From an uncultured Alloprevotella sp. (GTDB lineage: Bacteria; Bacteroidota; Bacteroidia; Bacteroidales; Bacteroidaceae), in NCBI GenBank assembly GCA_944322095.1, contig CALUNU010000019.1, positions 1 through 34,003 of the forward strand: 34,003 nucleotides of DNA, given 5' to 3'. This document shows, piece by piece, positions 16,453 through 26,501 of the stretch; position 1 is the first letter of the stretch, and each line of letters opens with the position of its first letter. Under the pieces are notes generated by a model that searched no databases, was not told where the DNA came from, and saw only the letters and a list, made by a program, of their open reading frames with translations. The translations under genes and the position numbers were made by a program.

Positions 16453-17164
16453 TGTACAGTAGTATGCTGTTAAGGCCGCGGGCCACGAGGTGCTCGTCGG
16501 TCAGGATGCTTTCTGTCGGTAGTTCGAGGCGGAGGCTGTCGCCCCCGGTCAGGAAGAGGCGCAGGCCGGGATAGCGGCCGGCAAGGGCGCGCACGTAGCC
16601 CTCCATTTCGTAGCGGATGCCCAGCATCACGCCGGCGCGCAGGGCCGTCAGCGTGTCGTAGCCCACGTCGGGCGTGTCGCCACAGGCGTCGGCCAGCGGC
16701 AGGTGGGCCGTGTGTTCGTGCATGGCCGTCAGGCGCATGTCGGCGCCCGGCGATATGTTGCCTCCGCGGTAGGTGCCTGTGGCGTCCACCAGGTCGTAGG
16801 TGATGCACGTCCCGGCATCCACCACGAGCAGGTTGGTGCGTGGTTGCAGGCCGGCGGCTCCCACCACGGCGGCCAGGCGGTCGGCCCCCAGCGTGGCGGG
16901 CGAGCGGTAGGCGTTGCGCAGCGGCGTGGGGGTGAGGCCCGTCACGTGCAGTGCCGGCACGGGCAGGGCCGTCAGCGTGCGCCGCACCTCGTCCGTTTCG
17001 GCTCCCACGCACGACCATGCGCAGCGCGAGGGGCGGTAGCGGCTCAGCGCATCGGCCACGGCAGCTTCGAGCCCGCGTTCTACGCGCCGTGCGGCCACGG
17101 GAGTGGTCCCGTCGAAGAGCGTGAGCTTGGCGCAGGTGTTGCCGATGTCGATAATCAAGTTCAT
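16439..17164 (-). CDS. coaX: Type III pantothenate kinase
   Basis: Catalyses the first committed step of coenzyme A synthesis (pantothenate to 4'-phosphopantothenate). The 241-residue ASKHA-fold enzyme has the phosphate motif IDIGNTCAKLTLF with Asp6, the pantothenate-binding GADRLAAVVGA, the second phosphate loop VVDAGTCITYDLVD, and the late LTGGDS motif. The size is normal. The first gene of a compact operon, it overlaps the OMP gene by 14 bp. Its -7 box ends only 10 bases from the ATG, so the leader must be very short or leaderless. Confidence 0.95.
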   Translation of the reverse strand: MNLIIDIGNTCAKLTLFDGTTPVAARRVERGLEAAVADALSRYRPSRCAWSCVGAETDEVRRTLTALPVPALHVTGLTPTPLRNAYRSPATLGADRLAAVVGAAGLQPRTNLLVVDAGTCITYDLVDATGTYRGGNISPGADMRLTAMHEHTAHLPLADACGDTPDVGYDTLTALRAGVMLGIRYEMEGYVRALAGRYPGLRLFLTGGDSLRLELPTESILTDEHLVARGLNSILLYNENI

Positions 17165-17174
17165 ACTCAGTCTG

Positions 17175-17182
17175 CAAAATTA
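17175..17182 (-). promoter_or_regulatory. -7 promoter box of the coaX operon
   Basis: Reverse-strand TAATTTTG fits TAnnTTTG. With only 10 bases to the coaX ATG, the transcript would start a few bases before, or at, the start codon. Confidence 0.65.
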
Positions 17183-17487
17183 CACAAATTTGCCGCATAT
17201 CTCCGAAAAGCCCTTCTTAAAAAAATAAAGAAGGCCGTGGCCATGCGCGGCGTCTGTTTTCTTTCGCGCGCGCGTACCTATTAATATATGGTGTGCTCTC
17301 GTCGTTGCGGCGTTGCCGCCGCCCTAAGCGCGGGAGCCGCCGGCCGGGCGTGGCGGGCGGCCGTCTCGCGTGCGCGCGGCGCCGGCAACGCTGTGCATAC
17401 ATGGCGACAGGCCGGCCTGCGTGGCACAGAAGCGGCGGCAGCGGCTTAAAAAACGGCAAAACGCTCGCCTATCTCCCGGAAATGACG
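17183..17487. other. GC-rich divergent intergenic region
   Basis: No gene is supported. A run of alternating CG (17264-17273) is joined to tacctattaatatatggtg, the same kind of GC-alternating/AT junction seen near 4098 and 30948. The rest (17300-17480) is highly GC-rich without a clear hairpin. Confidence 0.4.
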
Positions 17488-17495
17488 TATTTTTG
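17488..17495 (+). promoter_or_regulatory. -7 promoter box of the DUF4105-phosphatase-like-secA unit
   Basis: TATTTTTG fits TAnnTTTG, 24 bases before the chosen start at 17520. No further box was seen before secA, so this may drive all three genes. Confidence 0.65.
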
Positions 17496-17519
17496 CCGAC
17501 TGTAAACGAATGTGCCCGG

Positions 17520-18746
17520 ATGAAAAAACCGTTTCGTATCGTTCTCCTTGCGCTGGCGCTGCTCTTGGCCGCGCCGGCGGGTGCTTGGGCGGCATGGCGC
17601 GCCAGCCTGCTGACGTGCGGCCCCGGCGAGGAGATATATGCGCTCTACGGCCACACGGCGTTGCGCCTGTGCAACGACGAAACGGGCGACGACCGGGTGT
17701 ACAACTACGGTATGTTCAACTTCGACAAGCCTCACTTCGTGTGGCGCTTCGTCATGGGGCAGACAGACTATGAGCTGGGCGTGCAAAATTTTGACAGCTT
17801 CGTCTATGCCTATTATTATCAAGGGCGCAGCGTCGTGGAGCAACAGCTCAACCTGACGCCCGAAGAGGCCGGAAAGCTCTACACCCTGCTCGAAGAAAAC
17901 TACCGGCCCGAAAACCGCGTTTACCGCTACAACTTCCTCTACGACAACTGCACCACGCGGGCCGTGGCCATGCTGGAACGCGCCATCGACGGCCACCTCG
18001 TGCTGCCCGCCGGCGAGGAGGAAAAGACTTTTCGCGACATCATTCACGAGTTCTCGGCCGGAAGCCCGTGGGACAAGGCCGGGCAGGACCTGCTCATCGG
18101 AGCCGAGGTGGACCGGCCGGTAGACTTGCGCCGCCAGTTCTTCGCTCCGATGTATGCCAAGCGTTATCTGAGCTATGCAGTCATAGAGGAACCGGACGGG
18201 GAGAGCCGGCAGCTGGTGTGGCATACGAATAAGCTCGTCGACGGGCCCGCAGTGGCCGGCGGCGAGCGCGTGCTGACGCCCGGCCTCGTCATGGCCCTGC
18301 TCTTTCTGGCGGCCGCAGCGGCATGCGTGCGCCAGTGGCGCCGCCGGCGGGTGAGCCTGGTGCCCGATGTCGTGCAGATGGTGCTGCGGGGCCTCTCGGG
18401 CTGCCTCATAGCCCTGCTCTTCTTTTCCTCGGAGCACCCGGCCGTCGACAGCAACTGGCTCTTGCTCCTGCTCAACCCCCTGCCGCTCCTCGTGCTGCCC
18501 GTCTACATCTGGCGCCGCCGGCGCGGGCTGCGCGACCTTTACCACCCCGTGCTGCTCGTCCTCGTGCTGGTCTTCGGGGCCGTATGGGCGGCGGGTGTGC
18601 AAAGCTTTCAGCCGGAAATGATTGGTTTGGCACTGATTTTGTTGATGCAGTGTGTGACGGCCATCGCCGTGGAACGTAACGTAAGAAAACAACAGAGCGC
18701 AGCCGCAGCCCCGGCACGTGCGGCGCACATACGCGATAAACAATGA
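17520..18746 (+). CDS. DUF4105 membrane protein with papain-like domain
   Basis: A 408-residue envelope protein. The signal peptide/first helix is residues 1-24. The periplasmic domain (about 25-270) matches the DUF4105/Lnb N-terminal type, with a conserved His45 in YGHTALRL and Cys144 in FLYDNCTTR. That His...Asn-Cys order resembles circularly permuted papain-like (NlpC/LRAT-type) thiol hydrolases, which suggests a cysteine hydrolase or acyltransferase; this is inference. About five membrane helices follow (from LVMALLFLAAAAACV at about 260 to IGLALILLMQCVTAIAV near the end). The open frame runs 50 codons further up, but the ATG at 17520 starts the signal peptide and lies after the -7 box. 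It overlaps the next gene by 4 bp (ATGA). Confidence 0.82.
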   Translation: MKKPFRIVLLALALLLAAPAGAWAAWRASLLTCGPGEEIYALYGHTALRLCNDETGDDRVYNYGMFNFDKPHFVWRFVMGQTDYELGVQNFDSFVYAYYYQGRSVVEQQLNLTPEEAGKLYTLLEENYRPENRVYRYNFLYDNCTTRAVAMLERAIDGHLVLPAGEEEKTFRDIIHEFSAGSPWDKAGQDLLIGAEVDRPVDLRRQFFAPMYAKRYLSYAVIEEPDGESRQLVWHTNKLVDGPAVAGGERVLTPGLVMALLFLAAAAACVRQWRRRRVSLVPDVVQMVLRGLSGCLIALLFFSSEHPAVDSNWLLLLLNPLPLLVLPVYIWRRRRGLRDLYHPVLLVLVLVFGAVWAAGVQSFQPEMIGLALILLMQCVTAIAVERNVRKQQSAAAAPARAAHIRDKQ

Positions 18747-20341
18747 CGAACAACGCAGGAAAGAACCACTTCCTCCTATCGCTGCTGGCGGTCATGGCCA
18801 CGCTGGCCTCGGCCGAGGCCCGGCCCGCCGCGCAGCCCCACGTGCCCAAGTTGGTCGTCAACATCCTGATCGATCAGCTCCGCTCCGACTATGTCGAAGC
18901 CTTTATGCCCCTTTACGGCGAGGGTGGCTTCCGCCGCCTCTTCGAGGAGGGGTGCGTATATACCCGTGGCGAATATCCCATGGTGCAGCCCGACCGCGCG
19001 TCGGCCGCCGCCACCGTGGCAGCCGGCACGACGCCCTACAACCACGGCGTGACGGGCCGGCAATGGTTCGACCGCGCCACGCTGCGCCCCGTGCAGAGCG
19101 TCGACGACCGGCGCTATGCCGACACCGAGGGCGTAACGGCCTCGGCCCCAACGTCGCTGGCCGTGTCGACGCTGAGCGATGAGCTCAAAATGGCCACGGG
19201 CGGCCGAGCTTTGGTCTATTCCATCGCACCCTATCGCGACATGGCCGTGCTTGCGGCAGGCCATGCCGGCGACGCCGCCGTGTGGATAGACAACCGCACG
19301 GGCAACTGGTGCACCTCGTCCTACTATGGGACGAAGCCCGCGTGGGTGACCTCGCGCAACGAGTACGGCGCCATCGGCAAGCTCCTGAAAGCCGTGAAAT
19401 GGCTGCCCTATTCGCAGGCGTCCGAGAGCTTCTCCTATTTTCAGCAGAGCGGGGCCCCGACGTCGTTCGACCATAAGTTTCGCGGCGAAGGGCAGTTTCG
19501 CTCGTTCAAGACGAGCGCCCTCGTCAACGAGGACGTCGAAGCCCTGGCCGAGGGCTGCCTGAGCGCCACGGCCCTGGGGCAGGACGAGGCAACCGACTAT
19601 CTGGCCGTGGCCTTTTATGCGGGAACGTTCGAGCACCGCTCCGTCAACGAGGTGGGCGCCGAGCTGCAAGACACCTACGTGCGCCTCGACCGCGCCATCG
19701 CGCAGCTCATAGCCGCCGTGGAGCGCAAGGTGGGCACCAACCGCGCGCTTTTCGTCGTTACGTCGACGGGCTATTCCGACGCTTCGGCCGCAGGCATGGA
19801 GCAGTATCGCGTGCCGTGCGGCACGTTCGACATGGGCAAGGCCTCGGCCCTCCTCAACATGTATCTCGTGGCCATCTACGGCCAGGGGCAATACGTCGAA
19901 GGCGTTCTGGGCCGGCATATATATCTGAATCACAAGCTCATCGAAGATAAGCAAATCCGCTCGGCCGAGCTCCTGACGCGTGCGCAGGAGTTTCTGTTGC
20001 AGCTGAGCGGCGTCAAGGACGTCTACACGTCGCTGCGCTTGCAGCTTGGCGTCGGGACGGAAATCCTTGGCCGCGTGCGCAACGGCTATAACGTGGCCAC
20101 GTGCGGCGATTTGCTCATAGAGGTGGCGCCCGGCTGGCGCTTCGTGAACGAAGAAACGTACGAAAGCCAGTTTGTGAGAGCCGCCTACGTGCCTTTCCCC
20201 ATCATTCTCTACGGCACGGGCGTAAGCCCCGCCGTGGTCAGCACACCGGTATCGGTGGACCGCATTGCCCCCACGCTCTCGAAGGCAATGCGCATCCGTG
20301 CGCCAAACGCCTGCGAGGCCATCCCCCTGGCCTTGCAGTAG
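18743..20341 (+). CDS. Alkaline-phosphatase-superfamily protein, probably catalytically dead
   Basis: An exported 532-residue protein with a signal peptide (about 1-26), assigned to the alkaline phosphatase/phosphodiesterase fold by [17 protein letters not shown] and by the long order of conserved blocks ([43 protein letters not shown]). The first metal-ligand position Asp44 is kept. Other sites look lost: the nucleophile region reads PDRAS (83-87), not a T/S-x-PGH-type motif. The usual A-D-H-G reads Thr-Ser-Thr-Gly (340-343). The late His before V-P-x-I-x-x-G is absent ([13 protein letters not shown]). A non-enzymatic or much altered role is likely. Translation is coupled to DUF4105 (ATGA overlap), and secA follows 91 bp later. 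Confidence 0.8.
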   Translation: MTNNAGKNHFLLSLLAVMATLASAEARPAAQPHVPKLVVNILIDQLRSDYVEAFMPLYGEGGFRRLFEEGCVYTRGEYPMVQPDRASAAATVAAGTTPYNHGVTGRQWFDRATLRPVQSVDDRRYADTEGVTASAPTSLAVSTLSDELKMATGGRALVYSIAPYRDMAVLAAGHAGDAAVWIDNRTGNWCTSSYYGTKPAWVTSRNEYGAIGKLLKAVKWLPYSQASESFSYFQQSGAPTSFDHKFRGEGQFRSFKTSALVNEDVEALAEGCLSATALGQDEATDYLAVAFYAGTFEHRSVNEVGAELQDTYVRLDRAIAQLIAAVERKVGTNRALFVVTSTGYSDASAAGMEQYRVPCGTFDMGKASALLNMYLVAIYGQGQYVEGVLGRHIYLNHKLIEDKQIRSAELLTRAQEFLLQLSGVKDVYTSLRLQLGVGTEILGRVRNGYNVATCGDLLIEVAPGWRFVNEETYESQFVRAAYVPFPIILYGTGVSPAVVSTPVSVDRIAPTLSKAMRIRAPNACEAIPLALQ

Positions 20342-20432
20342 GACCGCGACGGACGGGCGCCACCGTCAGGCCGGACGACCGCTAACGGCGCCGCCAACAC
20401 GCATCACACAACGTAAAAAACAACAAAACGAA

Positions 20433-23400
20433 ATGGATATCAACAAAGTTCTGAGCAAGCTCTTCGGAAACAAATCGACCCGGGACATGAAGCTCATCCA
20501 GCCTTGGGTGGAAAAGGTCAAGGCTGCCTATCCCGCCATCAGCGCGCTCGACAACGACGCCCTGCGTGCCAAAACCAAGGAATTGCAGCAGCGCATCCAA
20601 GGATCGGCCGACGACCTGAAAGAGAAAATTGCGGAACTGAAAGGCAAAATAGAAGAAACGCCGCTCGAAGACCGCGAGGTGATTTTCAACCGCATCGACA
20701 AACTGGAAAAGGAGGTGCTCGACCGTTACGAAAAGGCATTGGACGAGGCCCTGCCCGAAGCTTTTGCCATCGTGAAGGACACGGCGCGGCGTTTCAGCGA
20801 GAATGCCGAAATCGAGGTGACGGCTACCGACTTTGACCGCGAGCTGGCCGCCACGCACGACTTTGTGCGCATCGAGGGCGACAAGGCCATCTATCAGAAC
20901 CACTGGGTGGCCGGCGGCAACGACATGACGTGGAACATGGTTCACTACGACGTACAGCTCTTCGGCGGCGTCGTCCTGCACCAAGGCAAGATTGCCGAAA
21001 TGGCCACCGGTGAGGGTAAAACGCTCGTGGCCACGCTGCCCGTTTTCCTGAACGCGCTGACGGGCAACGGCGTTCACGTTGTGACGGTGAACGACTATCT
21101 GGCCAAGCGCGACTCGGAGTGGATGGGACCGCTCTACATGTTCCACGGCCTGAGCGTCGACTGCATCGACAAGCACCAGCCCAATTCGGAAGCCCGCCGC
21201 CGCGCATATCGTGCCGACATCACCTTTGGAACGAACAACGAGTTCGGCTTCGACTATCTGCGCGACAACATGGCCATGTCGCCCAAGGACTTGGTGCAGC
21301 GCGCCCACAACTACGCCATCGTGGACGAGGTCGACTCCGTGCTCATCGACGACGCCCGTACGCCGCTCATCATCTCGGGCCCCGTGCCCAAGGGCGACGA
21401 CCAGCTCTTTGAGCAATACCAGCCGCTGGTGGAGAAGCTCGTGGGCGTACAGCGCCAGCTGGCCACGCAATATCTGACCGAAGCCAAGCAGCTCATCGGC
21501 AGCGGCGACAAGAAAAAGGAGGAAGAGGGCTTCCTGCAACTTTTCCGCAGCCACAAGGCCCTGCCCAAAAACCGCCCCCTCATCAAGTTCCTCTCGGAAG
21601 CCGGCATCAAGTCGGGGATGCTCAAGACGGAAGAAATATACATGGAGAACAACAACAAGCGTATGCCCGAAGCAACCGATCCGCTCTACTTCGTGGTGGA
21701 CGAAAAGCTCCACTCCGTCGACCTCACCGACAAAGGTAACGAATGGCTGGCCAAAGCCGTAAACGACGCCACGCTCTTCGTCCTGCCCGACATCACAACG
21801 GAACTTTCGCAGCTGGAAAGCGACAAGACTATCACGGATGAGGAGCGCGTGAACAGGAAAGACGCCCTTTTGGCCGATTATGCCATCAAGAGCGAGCGCG
21901 TTCACACCATCGTGCAGCTGCTGAAGGCTTACACCATGTTCAACAAAGACGAGGAATACGTCGTCATGGACGGCCAGGTGAAGATTGTGGACGAGCAGAC
22001 GGGCCGCATCATGGAGGGCCGCCGGTGGAGCGACGGCCTGCACCAGGCCGTCGAGGCAAAGGAACACGTCAAGGTGGAAGCCGCCACGCAGACCTTTGCC
22101 ACCATCACGCTGCAAAACTATTTCCGCATGTACCACAAGCTGGCCGGTATGACCGGTACGGCCATCACGGAGGCAGGAGAGTTTTGGAACATCTATAAGC
22201 TGGACGTTGTGGAGATACCAACCAACCGTCCGGTGATAAGAAACGACATGAACGACCGCGTATACCGCACCAAGCGCGAAAAATATGCGGCTGTCATCGA
22301 CGAAATTGTCAATATGCGCAACGCCGGCCGCCCCGTGCTGGTGGGTACGACGAGCGTGGACGTGTCGGAGCTCATCAGCCGCATGCTTCAGCTGCGCAAG
22401 ATACCCCACAACGTGCTTAACGCCAAGCTCCACCAGAAGGAGGCCGACATCGTGGCCCAGGCAGGTCAGAGCTCGCCGGGCTTTGTGGACGAGGTGGACG
22501 AAAACGGCGTGCACACAAAGCGCGAAGCCATGCTGGGCGCCGTGACGATTGCCACCAACATGGCCGGCCGTGGTACCGACATCAAGCTCTCGCCCGAGGT
22601 GAAAGAGGCCGGCGGCCTGGCCATCATCGGCACGGAGCGCCATGAGAGCCGCCGCGTGGACCGCCAGCTGCGCGGACGCTCCGGCCGTCAGGGCGACCCG
22701 GGTTCATCCGTCTTTTTCGTTTCGCTCGAAGACAATCTGATGCGTCTCTTCGCCAGCGAGCGCATTGCCCGCGTGATGGACAAGCTCGGATTTAAGGAGG
22801 GCGAGATGATTGAGGCCGGTATCGTCAACAAAGGTATCGAGCGCGCCCAGAAAAAGGTGGAGGAGAACAATTTCGGAATCCGTAAGCGCTTGTTGGAATA
22901 TGATGATGTGATGAACAAGCAGCGTACGGTGATATATGAGAAGCGCCGCCACGCCTTGATGGGCGAACGCATCGGAATGGATATCTCCAACATGATATGG
23001 GATCGCGTTGTGACGATAATTGAAAAGAACGACTACCAGGGATGCAAGGATGCCTTCATCGAAGTGCTTGCCATGGAGGTACCTTTCTCCGAGGAGGAGT
23101 TTATGAGCGTGAACCGTGACGATTTGGCCGAGCGCAGCTTCGAAGCTGCCATGGGCAACTTCAAGCGTCGCATTGAGCACCTGGCCGAAATAGCCATGCC
23201 CGTCATCACAAACGTGTATGAGAACCAGGGAGATGTGTATGAGAACATCATGATTCCCATTACGGACGGAAAGCTCGTATATAACATCCGAAGCAACCTG
23301 AAGGAGGCCTACGAGACGCAGTGTCGTGCCGTCGTGCGCGATTTTGAGAAGGCCATCCTGCTGCACAACATCGACGATGCGTGGAAGGAGAACCTGCGCG

Positions 23401-23792
23401 AGCTCGACGACCTGAAACGTTCCGTTCAGAACGCCAGCTACGAGCAGAAGGATCCCTTGTTGATTTTCAAGCTCGAAAGCGTGAAGCTCTTCGACAACAT
23501 GGTGAACCGCATCAACACGACGACCGTGAGCACGCTGATGCGCGGCCGCATACCGGTGCAGGCTCCCGAGGAGGTGCGCGAGGCAGCTCCCGAGGTGCGC
23601 CAGAAGCAGCAGTACACGGAGAGCCGCGAGGACGTCACGGACGAGGCTGCCCGCAACGCTGCCAACCAGGACACGCGTGAGCACCAGGCGCAGCAGCCCA
23701 TTGTGAAGGAAAAAATGCCCAACCGCAACGACCCTTGTCCGTGCGGCAGCGGCAAGAAATTTAAGAACTGCCACGGGAAAGGGCTTGTCTGA
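20433..23792 (+). CDS. secA: Preprotein translocase ATPase SecA
   Basis: The motor that pushes unfolded preproteins through SecYEG. The 1,119 residues exceed the roughly 900 of the E. coli protein, as is usual in Bacteroidota, with extra sequence near the start (charged helices at about 40-100) and between about 335 and 480. Walker A GEGKT lies at 193-197 and [19 protein letters not shown] begins at 298. [11 protein letters not shown] and [14 protein letters not shown] mark the second motor domain. The C-terminal zinc motif is [17 protein letters not shown], for SecB/ribosome contact. The start at 20433 ([13 protein letters not shown]) was chosen for family agreement; the frame is open 56 codons further up. 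It may be transcribed with the phosphatase-like gene. A strong hairpin follows. Confidence 0.98.
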   Translation: MDINKVLSKLFGNKSTRDMKLIQPWVEKVKAAYPAISALDNDALRAKTKELQQRIQGSADDLKEKIAELKGKIEETPLEDREVIFNRIDKLEKEVLDRYEKALDEALPEAFAIVKDTARRFSENAEIEVTATDFDRELAATHDFVRIEGDKAIYQNHWVAGGNDMTWNMVHYDVQLFGGVVLHQGKIAEMATGEGKTLVATLPVFLNALTGNGVHVVTVNDYLAKRDSEWMGPLYMFHGLSVDCIDKHQPNSEARRRAYRADITFGTNNEFGFDYLRDNMAMSPKDLVQRAHNYAIVDEVDSVLIDDARTPLIISGPVPKGDDQLFEQYQPLVEKLVGVQRQLATQYLTEAKQLIGSGDKKKEEEGFLQLFRSHKALPKNRPLIKFLSEAGIKSGMLKTEEIYMENNNKRMPEATDPLYFVVDEKLHSVDLTDKGNEWLAKAVNDATLFVLPDITTELSQLESDKTITDEERVNRKDALLADYAIKSERVHTIVQLLKAYTMFNKDEEYVVMDGQVKIVDEQTGRIMEGRRWSDGLHQAVEAKEHVKVEAATQTFATITLQNYFRMYHKLAGMTGTAITEAGEFWNIYKLDVVEIPTNRPVIRNDMNDRVYRTKREKYAAVIDEIVNMRNAGRPVLVGTTSVDVSELISRMLQLRKIPHNVLNAKLHQKEADIVAQAGQSSPGFVDEVDENGVHTKREAMLGAVTIATNMAGRGTDIKLSPEVKEAGGLAIIGTERHESRRVDRQLRGRSGRQGDPGSSVFFVSLEDNLMRLFASERIARVMDKLGFKEGEMIEAGIVNKGIERAQKKVEENNFGIRKRLLEYDDVMNKQRTVIYEKRRHALMGERIGMDISNMIWDRVVTIIEKNDYQGCKDAFIEVLAMEVPFSEEEFMSVNRDDLAERSFEAAMGNFKRRIEHLAEIAMPVITNVYENQGDVYENIMIPITDGKLVYNIRSNLKEAYETQCRAVVRDFEKAILLHNIDDAWKENLRELDDLKRSVQNASYEQKDPLLIFKLESVKLFDNMVNRINTTTVSTLMRGRIPVQAPEEVREAAPEVRQKQQYTESREDVTDEAARNAANQDTREHQAQQPIVKEKMPNRNDPCPCGSGKKFKNCHGKGLV

Positions 23793-23819
23793 GCCGCATC
23801 CCTGAGCATCAGGCCAACC

Positions 23820-23856
23820 AGCGGGCACCCCGGCGAAAAGCAACGGGGTGCCCGCT
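23820..23856 (+). terminator. Terminator hairpin after secA
   Basis: A perfect 13-bp stem (AGCGGGCACCCCG, 23820-23832, with 23844-23856) and an 11-base loop. An AT-rich ctatatataataag follows rather than a pure T-tract. Confidence 0.8.
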
Positions 23857-23953
23857 CTATATATAATAAGGAGTGGGCCGGTGCAGCGCCGCCACGCCGT
23901 GGTCGCCACCATAAAAGCGGAAGGGCGGCAGGCGGAGTGTGTGCTTTTTTTCT

Positions 23954-23961
23954 TAACTTTG
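23954..23961 (+). promoter_or_regulatory. -7 promoter box of the sigma-54 activator operon
   Basis: TAACTTTG fits TAnnTTTG, 22 bases before the start at 23984. No sigma-54 (-24/-12) promoter was recognised here. Confidence 0.7.
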
Positions 23962-23983
23962 CAGAGAAAATCCCTTTCGAAAG

Positions 23984-25207
23984 ATGGACGGTACGCAACT
24001 TCAACGCATCAAACAGCGCTATGGCATCGTGGGCAACTGCGAAGGCTTGAACCGGGCTTTGGAAATAGCGCTGAAAATAGCCCCGGTGGATCTCTCCGTG
24101 CTCATCACGGGAGAAAACGGCGTGGGTAAGGAGGTCTTTCCGCGTATCATTCACGATTTCAGCGGCCGGCGCAATAAAAAATATTTTGCCGTCAACTGTG
24201 GCGCCATTCCCGAGGGAACAATCGACTCTGAGCTCTTTGGTCATGAAAAGGGCGCCTTTACGGGAGCCATCGAGCAGCGCGAAGGCTATTTTTCGGTGGC
24301 CAACGGCGGAACGTTGTTTCTCGACGAAGTGGGGGAGCTGCCCTTGCAAACGCAGGCCCGCCTGCTGCGCGTGCTCGAAACGGGCGAATATATCCGCGTG
24401 GGCGCCAGCGAGGTGAGAAAAACCGACGTGCGCATCGTGGCAGCCACCAACGTCAACATGGAAAAAGCCATATCGGAGGGCCGTTTCCGCGAGGATCTGT
24501 ATTATCGCCTCAACTCCATATCCATATCGGTGCCCCCGTTGCGCGAGCGAGGCGACGACGCCGTACTGCTCTTCAAGAAATTTGCGCTCGAAATGAGCGA
24601 AAAATATAAAATGCCCCCCATACGGCTCGACGAAGGCGCCAGGCAAATGCTGAAAGCCTATTCGTGGCCGGGCAACGTGCGGCAGCTGAAAAACATCACG
24701 GAGAACATGTCGGTCACCTCCGAGCAGCGCGACGTGACGGCCGACGTGCTACGCAGCTATCTGCCGGAAGAAAAGTCGCACCGCGAGCTGATTGCCGTAC
24801 CCGCCGGGCAAACGGTGAACAGCTTTGAGAACGAGCGCGAGATACTCTATCAAATCTTGTTCGACCTGCGGCGCGACGTCAGCGAGCTGAAAAAAATCGT
24901 ACACGAGAACGCCGGGCGGCACAGCGGGGACGAACGTCCGACGGCGGGCACCGGCGTGAGCCTGTATCGCCACCCGGCTATCGACGTTTCGGCGGCCACC
25001 GTGCCCGTTGAGCCGATATGCGAGGCCGAGGAGGTGAAAGAAAACGACGAGCCGCTGCCCGAAACGCGCTCGCTCGACGAGTTGGAGAAGGACTTGATAC
25101 GTCGCGTGCTGAGCGAAAACAACGGCAAGCGCAAGCAGGCCGCCGCTCAGCTGGGTATATCCGAACGTACGCTCTACCGCAAGATAAAGGAATATGGTTT
25201 GGAATAA
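23984..25207 (+). CDS. Sigma-54-dependent transcriptional activator without sensor domain
   Basis: An AAA+ enhancer-binding protein that remodels RpoN-RNA polymerase to start transcription. The 407 residues begin almost at once with the AAA+ domain: Walker A GENGVGKE (about 44-51), the sigma-54 contact loop GAFTGA (90-95), Walker B GGTLFLDEVGE, and the arginine-finger region FREDLYYRLN. The C-terminus (about 365-407) is a Fis-type HTH (KRKQAAAQLGISERTLYRKI). Between them is a variable linker of about 100 residues. No receiver, PAS or GAF domain precedes the AAA+, so activity may be set by amount, partner protein or the linker. It overlaps lptE by 14 bp, and its targets cannot be seen here. 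Confidence 0.92.
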   Translation: MDGTQLQRIKQRYGIVGNCEGLNRALEIALKIAPVDLSVLITGENGVGKEVFPRIIHDFSGRRNKKYFAVNCGAIPEGTIDSELFGHEKGAFTGAIEQREGYFSVANGGTLFLDEVGELPLQTQARLLRVLETGEYIRVGASEVRKTDVRIVAATNVNMEKAISEGRFREDLYYRLNSISISVPPLRERGDDAVLLFKKFALEMSEKYKMPPIRLDEGARQMLKAYSWPGNVRQLKNITENMSVTSEQRDVTADVLRSYLPEEKSHRELIAVPAGQTVNSFENEREILYQILFDLRRDVSELKKIVHENAGRHSGDERPTAGTGVSLYRHPAIDVSAATVPVEPICEAEEVKENDEPLPETRSLDELEKDLIRRVLSENNGKRKQAAAQLGISERTLYRKIKEYGLE

Positions 25208-25712
25208 GCGTATTGCATCTCTGGCGGGGGGCATCGTGCTTGCATGCCTGCTGGCGGCCTGTACCGTGAGTTATAAATTCACGGGGACGTCTATCAATTA
25301 TGATATCATCAAGACCATTCAGATTGACAACATACCCAACCGCGCTCCCTACGGATGGGCGCCGATGGAGGCGATGTTCAACAATCAGTTGCAGGATCTG
25401 TATGCCAACCAGACGCGCTTGCAGCTCGTGAAGCGCGGCGGCGACCTGCACATATCGGGAGAAATCACCGGGTACGACCAGTTTAACAAATCGATCTCGG
25501 CCGATGGCTATTCTTCGCAGGTTCAGCTGAAGATGACCGTCAACATCCGCTTTACCAACAGCAAGACAAACGAGAGCTGGGAGCGGCAGTTTTCGGCTAC
25601 CACCCAATACGAATCGTCGCAGCAGCTTTCGGCCGTTCAGGAAGACTGCGTGACGGAGATGGTGCGCGACATATCCGACCAGATCTTCAACGCTACCGTG
25701 GCCAACTGGTAA
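25194..25712 (+). CDS. lptE: LPS-assembly lipoprotein LptE
   Basis: Plugs and stabilises the LptD barrel that inserts LPS in the outer membrane. The 172-residue lipoprotein has signal peptide 1-22 with lipobox LLAAC (Cys23), then YKFTGTSINYDIIKTIQIDN. The next segments (NQLQDLYANQTRLQLVKRGGDL and ISGEITGYD) form the strand-helix-strand order typical of Bacteroidota LptE. The start codon lies inside the end of the activator gene, so translation is coupled. LptC is encoded elsewhere in the window, and LptD is not here. Confidence 0.88.
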   Translation: MVWNKRIASLAGGIVLACLLAACTVSYKFTGTSINYDIIKTIQIDNIPNRAPYGWAPMEAMFNNQLQDLYANQTRLQLVKRGGDLHISGEITGYDQFNKSISADGYSSQVQLKMTVNIRFTNSKTNESWERQFSATTQYESSQQLSAVQEDCVTEMVRDISDQIFNATVANW

Positions 25713-25749
25713 GGCCGTAACGTTTCTACGCCGCCAAAACAGCAGGAAT

Positions 25750-26496
25750 ATGGATATCATTTCACTCATCGCCCACCCGGAGCAATTAAACAAGGACACG
25801 CTCTACGAGCTCAGGCAGCTCGTGGCGCAGTATCCTTATTTCCAAGTGGTGCGGCTGCTGTTTCTGAAAAATCTGTTCCTGCTTCACGACCCCTCTTTCG
25901 GCGAAGAGCTGCGCCGCGCCGCCCTGTACATCCCCGACCGCAGCGTGCTGTTCAAAATGGTCGAGGGCGACAATTACGAGATACGCCGCGTCAAGGCCGA
26001 GCACGATGCCAACCAGGCTTTGCAGGCCTCGGGCGACCGTACGGAGTCGCTCATCGACAAGTTCCTGCGCACCACCCATGCCGAGGAGCCTCAGCCCCGC
26101 CGCGAGCTGACCATAGCCGACGCCACGACCGATTATGCCGCGTTTCTGCTGCAAATGGACGACGCCGAGCCCGAGGACGAAGGCAACGGACGCTCGCAGC
26201 GCAGCTTGGAGCTCATCGACGACTACATCGGCAAGAAGCCCGAGCGCATTGTCTTGCAGGAAGAGCCCGAGTATACGCCCGAAATAGCCCCCGCCTCCGA
26301 GGAGCAGGGCGATAGCCCCGAAGAAGACTTCTTTACGGAGACGCTGGCCAAAATTTACATCAAGCAGGGGCGTTATGAGAAGGCTTTGGAAATTATCCGC
26401 AAGCTGAACTTGAATTATCCAAAAAAAAATATTTACTTTGCAGACCAAATTAGATTTTTGCAAAAACTGATTATAAACAACAAACATCAAAAGTAA
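25750..26496 (+). CDS. TPR-containing protein of the lptE-secG cluster
   Basis: A 248-residue protein with no signal peptide, so probably cytoplasmic. The N-terminal 110 residues are helical (YELRQLVAQYPYFQVVRLLFLKNL), the middle is acidic and probably disordered (Glu/Asp/Pro-rich, about 135-190), and the C-terminus has at least one TPR-like pair, FFTETLAKIYIKQGRYEKAL then IIRKLNLNYPKKNIYFADQ. The function is unknown. In Bacteroidales similar proteins sit between lptE and secG, as I recall, which suggests an envelope-linked role. It lies 37 bp after lptE and 5 bp before secG. Confidence 0.8.
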   Translation: MDIISLIAHPEQLNKDTLYELRQLVAQYPYFQVVRLLFLKNLFLLHDPSFGEELRRAALYIPDRSVLFKMVEGDNYEIRRVKAEHDANQALQASGDRTESLIDKFLRTTHAEEPQPRRELTIADATTDYAAFLLQMDDAEPEDEGNGRSQRSLELIDDYIGKKPERIVLQEEPEYTPEIAPASEEQGDSPEEDFFTETLAKIYIKQGRYEKALEIIRKLNLNYPKKNIYFADQIRFLQKLIINNKHQK

Positions 26497-26501
26497 GAGA
26501 A

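Noticed and set aside
20382..22643. Minus-strand open frame of 753 codons
   Set aside because: It is the antisense of secA; no recognisable protein.
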